A stretch of 6,948 nt of DNA, taken from positions 1-6,948 of the forward strand of contig URZJ01000092.1 in NCBI GenBank assembly GCA_900552395.1, written 5' to 3'. The notes beneath the pieces were generated by a model. That model saw nothing but the letters and a program-made list of their open reading frames with translations, was not told the origin of the DNA and ran no database searches. This stretch comes from an uncultured Collinsella sp. (GTDB lineage: Bacteria; Actinomycetota; Coriobacteriia; Coriobacteriales; Coriobacteriaceae). The position numbers were made by a program, and so were the translations under genes. Numbering within the stretch: position 1 is the stretch's first letter; every line of letters starts with the position of its first letter. Below are positions 5,922 to 6,948 of the stretch, one piece after another.

Positions 5922-6948
5922 TCGTACCCGTTAAGTTTACCTACGCCTCGCGCGACCTGTGGTTCGACCCACAGGATCTGGATATCCTCGAGGCCGATTA
6001 TGCCATTTGTTCTACCGAGCGCGGAACCGAGATCGGCCTGGTCACGGCCGATCCCTTCGAGGTGCCGCAAGACGAGATCGGTCAGCCGCTCAAGCCCGTG
6101 CTGCGCGTGGCGAGCGACATCGACCTGCAGCTTGCCGACGACCTGGCTATCCAAGGTGACGAGGCCATGGTCGACTTCCGCCGCCTGGTCAAGGAGCTCG
6201 ACCTCGAGATGAAGCCGGTCGGCGTCGAGTACCTGTTTGGCGGCGAGAAGGCCGTGTTCTACTTTGCTGCCGAGGAACGCGTCGATTTCCGTCAGCTCGT
6301 CAAGGACCTGTCCTCGACGCTGCACATTCGCGTCGACATGCGCCAGATTGGCGTGCGTGACGAGACCCGCCTGGTGGGCGGCTATGCCCAGTGCGGCCAG
6401 GAGCTCTGCTGCACACGCTTTGGCGGACAGTTTGAGCCGGTTTCGATCCGCATGGCAAAAGAGCAGGACCTGCCGCTCAACTCGTCCAAGATTAGCGGCG
6501 TCTGCGGCCGCCTGATGTGCTGCCTGCGCTACGAGTTCGAGGCGTACAAGGACTTTAAGAGCCGCGCGCCCAAAAAGAAGACACTTATCGATACGCCACT
6601 TGGCAAGGCGCGCATCCAGGAATATGACACGCCGCGTGAGCAGCTGGTGTTGCGCCTGGAGAACGGCAAAGTCTTTAAGGTCAACTTGGCCGATATGACG
6701 TGCTCGGAGGGCTGCAAAAAGAAGGCCGCCGAGCAGGGCTGCAGCTGCCGCCCCGACTGCGTGACGCGCGACGTGCTCGAGCGCATCGAGTCGCCCGAGA
6801 TGCGCCTGGCGCTTATGGAGCTCGACCGCGAGAACGGCGTCGACGTGGGCGATGGCCTGTCGAGCGCCGACCGTCTGGCCGGCACGTCGATGCCCAAGCG
6901 CCGCCGTCGCGATGCGGACGCCGATACCCGACGGCGGCGCTTGGGCAT
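5912..6948 (+). CDS. ricT: PSP1-domain protein RicT (YaaT), 3' end beyond window
   Basis: Open from ATG 5912 to the window edge (345 codons seen, no stop). AGGAAGG (5898-5904) is 7 nt upstream. The PSP1 domain is clear: CGQELCC (Cys161, 166, 167) and SKISGVCGRLMCCLRYE (Cys198, 203, 204). These conserved cysteines relate to the Fe-S-bearing Ric (Y) complex that in Bacillus helps RNase Y process mRNAs. Location next to holB is the usual one for this family. A second cysteine group lies C-terminal to PSP1 (Cys264, 268, 277, 279 and 283), and a basic Arg-rich tail begins at about residue 328. The last 59 bases form a perfect-armed inverted repeat, so the tail sequence should be treated with care. 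Whether RicA and RicF partners exist here cannot be seen. Confidence 0.93.
   Translation, partial: MPLVVPVKFTYASRDLWFDPQDLDILEADYAICSTERGTEIGLVTADPFEVPQDEIGQPLKPVLRVASDIDLQLADDLAIQGDEAMVDFRRLVKELDLEMKPVGVEYLFGGEKAVFYFAAEERVDFRQLVKDLSSTLHIRVDMRQIGVRDETRLVGGYAQCGQELCCTRFGGQFEPVSIRMAKEQDLPLNSSKISGVCGRLMCCLRYEFEAYKDFKSRAPKKKTLIDTPLGKARIQEYDTPREQLVLRLENGKVFKVNLADMTCSEGCKKKAAEQGCSCRPDCVTRDVLERIESPEMRLALMELDRENGVDVGDGLSSADRLAGTSMPKRRRRDADADTRRRRLG
6890..6948. repeat. 20-bp perfect inverted repeat at the window end
   Basis: Bases 6890-6909 are the exact reverse complement of 6929-6948, with a 19-nt loop. It lies in the Arg-rich 3' part of ricT, so the same MPKRRRR-type peptide is readable from both strands. 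The outer limit is unknown because the sequence stops there. Confidence 0.9.

Noticed and set aside
6529..6948. Minus-strand frame beginning with MPKRRRR at the window edge
   Set aside because: Its start mimics the RicT tail only because of the 20-bp inverted repeat. The rest is antisense to ricT.

Overview
The window reads like chromosomal DNA of a high-GC gut actinobacterium of the class Coriobacteriia, most likely a Collinsella-type organism. That assignment is inference from protein style, GC-rich codon use, the tmk-holB-ricT order and the intergenic palindromes. No search was run.

Left block (1-2385): two divergent genes share a control region at 1060-1261. On the minus strand is a membrane-anchored zinc-ribbon protein with an acidic linker. 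On the plus strand is a class A beta-lactamase-like serine hydrolase with a Tat/lipoprotein signal. Each gene ends next to one copy of a 71-bp palindromic repeat (25-95 and 2315-2385). The second copy supplies the hydrolase stop codon.

Middle block (2390-4006): an IS110-family insertion sequence carries a minus-strand DEDD transposase broken by one extra base near 3409. Perfect 15-bp inverted repeats (2416-2430 and 3954-3968) bound it, and these lie within longer inverted intergenic repeat arms. About 300 nt of non-coding, hairpin-rich DNA lies downstream of the transposase. That is where IS1111-type members of this family encode their guide (bridge/seek) RNA.

Right block (4007-6948): a tightly packed housekeeping operon on the plus strand holds tmk (thymidylate kinase), holB (DNA polymerase III delta prime) and ricT (PSP1-domain protein, cut by the window end). 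There is 1 nt between tmk and holB, and holB and ricT overlap by 10 nt. The order parallels the tmk...holB-ricT(yaaT) neighbourhood of Bacillus. The window ends on a perfect 20-bp inverted repeat inside the basic tail of ricT, which could be a natural hairpin or an assembly end artefact.

The operon needs no new biology to explain it. The points most worth following are the IS110 element with its palindromic target and possible guide RNA, the paired 71-bp palindromes, and an extra cysteine cluster at the RicT C-terminus.
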